A DNA stretch of 64,000 nucleotides from Pteria penguin (Eukaryota > Mollusca > Bivalvia > Pterioida > Pteriidae): assembly GCA_035048485.1 (NCBI GenBank), contig CM068581.1:3506430-3570429 (forward strand), read 5' to 3'. Made by a program: the position numbers and the translations under genes. Under the pieces are notes generated by a model, which was not told the DNA's origin, searched no databases, and worked only from the letters and a program-made list of their open reading frames with translations. Shown here piece by piece: positions 58,970-64,000 of the stretch. How positions within the stretch are numbered: the first letter of the stretch is position 1; each line of letters starts with the position of its first letter.

Positions 58970-60955
58970 AGTTTCTGACGATGATATTTGGTTCAAATAA
59001 TATGGCTTAAGCCAATTGTATCTAGAGATCTATATGTTACGTTTTTAAATAATAAATAACCCCCAGATTGGGCGATCTTTGTTACGTCACAAAGATCATC
59101 TTTATTTAGTGTCGGCATGTCCAGTAACACATAAGCTTTCAAAAGATTTTGACCGACATTTAAAACACAGCGAATAATAAATAACATGCAAACAACGTGT
59201 GAGTAAGTAAACTTGATATAAATTGCAGTGTAATATTACTGTGTCAGCGTACAGGGCTACTTTTCGCGTTTCGCTAGTTAAATAACCTCTCTAACATCAA
59301 CACCAAATTCCTCATGCAAAGCTTATCAGGCTAAGCAGAATAAAAATTAAAAGGACCATATGGCTATTTATAGCACTAATATTTTAGTTTCAAAGCACGG
59401 AACATAAAGCACACGCTTACAATAATACACACAGAGCAGGGCTAGCTAATAAAACAAAACACATAAGCCAAGATCAGTTCAGCAAATCTAAAATAAAAAA
59501 GAATAATCCAACAAAAACGATAATATTACAGTGCAAGCGGAAAAGCATAGATGACTCTGAACATTAGGTAAAAGAAAAGGTTAAGTGGTCAATAAATAAA
59601 TATCGAACATTAAGAAACTTTTATGACAATGAATTTTCATCTAAAGAGTTTTTCCTTTAAATGATAGAAACATTACTTATTCCGTAGTCGAGTGTGAGAC
59701 AATCTTCTAAAACGTATTGTAAGTATTGTCATTGAACACAAAGAAACTCGTAAATTGTTCAGTTATTCCTTGGATGGTCACACTTAATTATTCACACTTT
59801 TCCATTGATTAATGTTACGACATTACATTTCCGTACCGTATTGTACGGCTTAGAATCGTTATTATGAATCCTTACATTTTAATGGCTACCAATATATGCA
59901 TGGGAAACAGAGGATAAAGGCCAGCGATATACTGTGTTTAATTGTGAATCTCATTTCACGTGACAATTGGGTATGATTTTTTTCAAAATGGATAGAATTT
60001 GAAAGTAAAGATATTTGTATTTCTTTCCATGAATATTAGAGATCTCAGTAATATCAGACGACAGTAAAGAGCGCAAAGCAAGTGATGATAAGAGAAGACA
60101 TGTGGGAAATCCTGACTTTGCCATACTAATGTTTGTGAATGAGTTCTACAGTTAATTATCACTACAGTCGTATGATGGCTTGTATACAGTCGTATGCTGG
60201 CTTGTATACAGTTGGCACTATGTACCACTATAAACTTGCCATCCATGGTATGATAATGTAGAAGCCGAGTGATCACTGTTCACAGAATACAATGTGACGT
60301 AAGAGTAATGCTACCATGAACAATCTAACCCTTTATTTAGTCACTACCTCTAATTACAGTGTACTTGTTTTAAAACACTGTACAACGAATTTATCCCACC
60401 GAAGGCCTTTTTCACCCAATACAACTTTTTTTTTCATTCATGAGCTCAGTATTTTCGTATCCTCCCTTGTCATACACTGTATAACTTACTTATTTCACTT
60501 AAGGCCTTTTTGAGCTTATATCAATGTTTGCGTAATATCCCTCTGCATTTTGTTGCTATTAATAGAGTTCTTCGAGGTGAACTGCGTTCGAATTCTCTTT
60601 ATTTCAGCCTCACTTCCATTTGCAAACCGTCCCTCCGCTATATTGTGTACTCTCGTCTGTCAATTAAATGACGTCACCAAATCGAGGCGGGGGTATATCA
60701 AAAGTATATTCGGCGGAGGGGGTATATTAAAATAATATGCGGTTGATGGGGAATGATGGGTAGTCGAATACAATAAAATATTTGGTTCTTCTTAACCGAT
60801 TAGATTTCGAGATTTTTGTCTGAGGTGGGATAATCGTTAGTGACCGTACACATGGTATATTTCCGTAGTCAATGGTGTAGAGATCTGTTTATTTTTATGT
60901 GGAATCATATTTACGAAATAGAGTGAAAATAAAGTTCTGTCGAATATATTGTAAA
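58970..60955. other. About 2 kb with no recognised gene or repeat
   Basis: AT-rich unique sequence. Open frames of 60-97 codons on both strands show no family resemblance. A small duplication (CAGTCGTATG and GGCTTGTATACAG, twice near 60165-60210) is the only structure noticed. Confidence 0.5.
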
Positions 60956-60959
60956 CGGC

Positions 60960-61525
60960 ATCTTAACGTCCGTCTGTACTACTGTCCTCTCTTAACGTCT
61001 GTCTGTATTACTGCCCTCTCTTAACGTCTATCTGTATTACTGTCCTCTCTTAACGTCCCTCTGTATAATTGTCATCTCTTTATGTCCGTCTGTATTACTA
61101 TCCTCTCTTAATGTCCTTCTGTATTACTATCCTCTCTTAACGTCCGTCTGTATTACTGTCCTTTCTGAACTGTCATCTCTTAACGTCCATCTGTATTACT
61201 ATCCTCTCTTAAAGTCCATCTGTATTACTGTCCTCTCTTAATGTCCGTCTATATTACTGTCCTCTCTATTACTATCCTCTCTTAACGTCCGTCTGTATTA
61301 CTGTCCTCTCTTATAGTTTATCTGTATTACTGTCCTCTCTTAACGTCTATCTGTATTACTGTCTTCTCTTAACGTCCGTCTGTATTACTGTCCTCTCTTA
61401 ACGTCTATCTGTATTACTGTCTTCTCTTAACGTCCGTCTGTATTGTTGTCCTCTCTTAACGTCCGTCTGTATTACTGTCATCTCTTAACGTCCGTCTATA
61501 TTACTGTCCTCTCTTAACTTTGATC
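60960..61525. repeat. 29-bp diverged minisatellite
   Basis: About 19 copies of a 29-bp unit with CTCTCTTAACGTCCGTCTGT and ATTACTGTC. Units vary at many sites, and some are shortened. Confidence 0.9.
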
Positions 61526-63060
61526 TTGATTAATGTCCACCTATATTAATATCCATCTGTACTAATGCCCATATTTACTTCCACCTGTATCAATGTACAC
61601 CTATCATAACGCCCACTTATATTAATGTCCACCTATCATAGCGTCTTTCTGTATTAATGTACACCTATCATAACGCCCACCTATATTAATGTCCACCTAT
61701 CATAGCGTCTATCTGTATTAATGTAATTTATCATCACTTCCATCTGTATTAATATACACCTATCATAACGTCTACCTTTACAATTGTACACCTATCATAA
61801 GGCCCATCTATATCAATGTCCACCTATAATAACGTCCACCTGTATTGATGTACACCTATCATAACGCCCACCTGTGTCAATATCCACGTATCATAACGTC
61901 TACCTGTATCATTGTACACCTATCATAACGCCCATCTGTATCAATGTCCACCTATCATAACGCCCAGCTGTATCAATGTCTACCTATCATAACGCCCACC
62001 TGTATCAATGTCCACCTATCATAACGCCCACCTGTATCAATGTCCACCTATCATAACGCCCACCTGTAGCAATGTCTACCTAACATGACGTCTACTTGTA
62101 TTAATATACTCCTATGATAATTCCACCTGTACCAAAGTATACCTATCAAAACGCCCACCTGTAGTAATAATGTCCACATATCATAACGCCCACCTGTATC
62201 AATGTCATCCTATCATAACGTCTACCTGTATTAATGTGCACATATAATTACCCCCCCCCCTTTGTAACAATGTCCAACTATCATAACGCCCACCTGTATC
62301 AATGCCCACCTATCATACCGTATACCTGTATTAATGTATACCTATCATAGCGTCTACCTGTATTAATGTCCAACTATTATAACGCCCACCTGTACCAATG
62401 TTCATCTATCATAACGTCTACCTGTATTAATTTACACATATTATAACGTCTACCTCTATTAATGTACACCTATTATAACGTCCACTTGTATTAATGTCCA
62501 CCTATCATAACCCCCACCTGTATCAATGTCCGCCTATCATTACGTCTCCATGTTTTAATGTAAACCTATCATAACGTCTACCTGTATTAATGTTTACCCA
62601 TCATAACGCCCACCTGTATCAATGTCCACATATCATAAGGCCCATCTGTATCAATGTGAACATATCATAACGTCCACCTGTATCAATGTCCTCCGCCTGT
62701 ATCAAAGTACACCTATCAAAACGCCCACCTGTATCAATATCCACCTATCATAACATCTACCTGTATCAATGTACACTCCCATAACGCCCACCTGTATCAA
62801 TGTACACCCATCATAACGTCTACTTGTATCAATGTCCACCTATCATAACGCCCACCTGTATCAATGTACACCTATCATAACGTCACCTGTATTAATGTAC
62901 ACTTGTCATTATGTCCACATGTATTAATGTACACCTTTGTAAATGTCCCTTTCTATTAACGTCTACCTGTATTAACGTCCCTCCATACTAATGTGCACCT
63001 TTATTAACGTCTATCTGTATTTATGTCCAACTTTATTAACGTTCAACTGTTCTGTACAAC
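61526..63060. repeat. 32-bp strongly diverged minisatellite, same ancestry as the 29-bp array
   Basis: About 48 copies of a 32-bp unit with CACCTATCATAACGCCCACC and TGTATCAATGTC. Two variants (CGCCCACCTGTATCAATGTC and CGTCTACCTGTATTAATGTA) alternate irregularly. The CTGTATTAATGTC part lines up with CTGTATTACTGTC of the 29-bp unit, so one array probably grades into the other. Confidence 0.88.
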
Positions 63061-63761
63061 TTTAAAATCATCTTTAAAAGTAATAATAATTACCTCTCTC
63101 CCTCCTTTATTGTAACATTATTGTTTAACTGGTCTCCTCGGGAATGGGTATGCACTTGCATATAAGGCTCCTCTTCCTGTGGAGTTTGGGAACACATTAT
63201 CTTTTGCCGTGATTTGTGTTCTCGTTTGTTCTTGTTGACTACGATCGTTTGCATGCGATTGTATACTCTTTCTTATCATGTCTCCCCACTTAACATTTCA
63301 TACAATCAATCACATTCTAAATTCTAAATGGATACCAGTCAACTATAAGAACAATTTGAACGCCCTCTATACGACAAAGATGCAATAAGTAAACCCTGTT
63401 TTATATTATCTGTCTTGCCTTACATTAGACCCTTACTTTACAAACACTTCAGATTTTGAAATGTGTAGGAAGTTAAATCTCTTACACGAATTTCAATCGA
63501 GATGCATGGAAAACATTGTTTACAATGTTACTAATTTTGTCTGTATATTGTAGCGATTTTCTTATTCAAACACAATAAAGCCCAAAGTGTTGTTTGTTTT
63601 AATCTATTGTCTAAATATAGAGCTTTGTTCTTTTAAGATAATATACATCATCCAAAATTTGATCATATATACGTCTTTGTTCTTGCATCGTGGCATCATG
63701 CTTTATACATAAATATGTAGGCAGCTGAAACAAAACCTTTTGCAATGAGACTTGATATTTT
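63061..63761. other. No gene recognised
   Basis: Unique AT-rich sequence without convincing reading frames. Nothing else is seen. Confidence 0.5.
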
Positions 63762-63874
63762 CATTCTAATACATGTGTTATATTTTTAAGCCCGTCATTG
63801 ACCATTTTGTATTTACATTCTGATACATGTGTTATATTTTGTTACCCCGTCGTTGACCAATTTATATTTACATT
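63762..63874. repeat. Two-copy direct repeat of about 55 bp
   Basis: CATTCTAATACATGTGTTAT and CATTCTGATACATGTGTTAT each continue with a CCCGTC.TTGACCA segment and TTTACATTCTG. Confidence 0.8.
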
Positions 63875-63898
63875 CTGGTAAGTTTTATTTTGTTACCT

Positions 63899-64000
63899 AA
63901 TGGCAGACCACGGTTTATCATGTTGATGTCGTATATATTTTTATATCATTATGCGTTTTACAATACCTTACGTGTTTATATTTTTATGACCTCTCAATAT
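63899..64000 (+). mobile_element. Second Naiad copy, 3' UTR, running off the window
   Basis: About 100 bp match 40621-40720 closely (TGGCAGACCACGGTTTATCA, ATGTTGATGTCGTATATATT, ACAATACCTTACGTGTTTAT, ATGACCTCTCAATAT). It begins inside the 3' UTR, past the SECIS, so it is either a 5'-truncated copy or the first part of a pseudo-LTR arrangement. The rest lies right of the window. Confidence 0.85.

Noticed and set aside
58970..60735. Small open frames of 60-97 codons
   Set aside because: No domain, no splice context and no composition shift. Expected by chance in this length of sequence.

Overview
The window is eukaryotic, AT-rich and intron-bearing. It looks like mollusc DNA, most likely a bivalve of clam type. 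That is an inference. It rests on a split metazoan SLC25A46-like gene, a selenocysteine-type Naiad Penelope-like retroelement (a variant I recall being reported from clams and spiders), a mollusc-style tRNA-derived SINE, and a dispersed repeat bounded by GCTCACCTGAGC inverted ends. There is no bacterial-style operon, rRNA gene or CRISPR array.

1-23.7 kb (+ strand): the last five coding exons of an SLC25A46 orthologue (2917-2973, 7273-7330, 18248-18463, 22565-22978, 23083-23106) join in phase and match the family from the GEHLLLK segment to the C-terminus. The upstream exons lie outside the window. Each long intron is filled by its own tandem array: 38-bp units at 1-2765 (split by a 607-bp transposon-like insert), 42-bp units at 3270-6755, 39-bp units at 7628-17285 with about 1.9-kb higher-order duplications, 26-bp units at 17286-18030, and 40-bp units at 20125-22425. 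A 21-bp phase-0 candidate microexon lies at 19725-19745.

23.7-29.7 kb: intergenic tandem arrays (34-bp units at 24885-26998; 120-bp dimers at 28110-28960) and a bivalve-style dispersed repeat (27241-27868).

29.7-58.5 kb: a graveyard of retroelements. It holds Penelope-like (PLE) fragments of at least three families, a DIRS-type tyrosine-recombinase element on the minus strand (RT, RNase H and recombinase remnants) with a PLE tail nested in it, four copies of a LINE family with APE endonuclease and C-terminal zinc knuckle, a SINE with a clear target-site duplication, two inverted-repeat elements, and a possible DUF3504/Crypton-like fragment.

The most striking object is the PLE at about 37.6-41.0 kb. 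It has an N-terminal GIY-YIG endonuclease, a CxC motif and an RT. Six in-frame stops interrupt it, all of them UGA, several at positions where PLEs normally carry Cys. A textbook form-2 SECIS hairpin sits directly on the terminal UGA. A second copy of its 3' end runs off the right edge of the window (63899-64000).

58.5-64 kb: a duplicated tRNA-like unit, about 2 kb with nothing recognisable, then a 2.1-kb decayed minisatellite (60960-63060) and the truncated Naiad 3' end.
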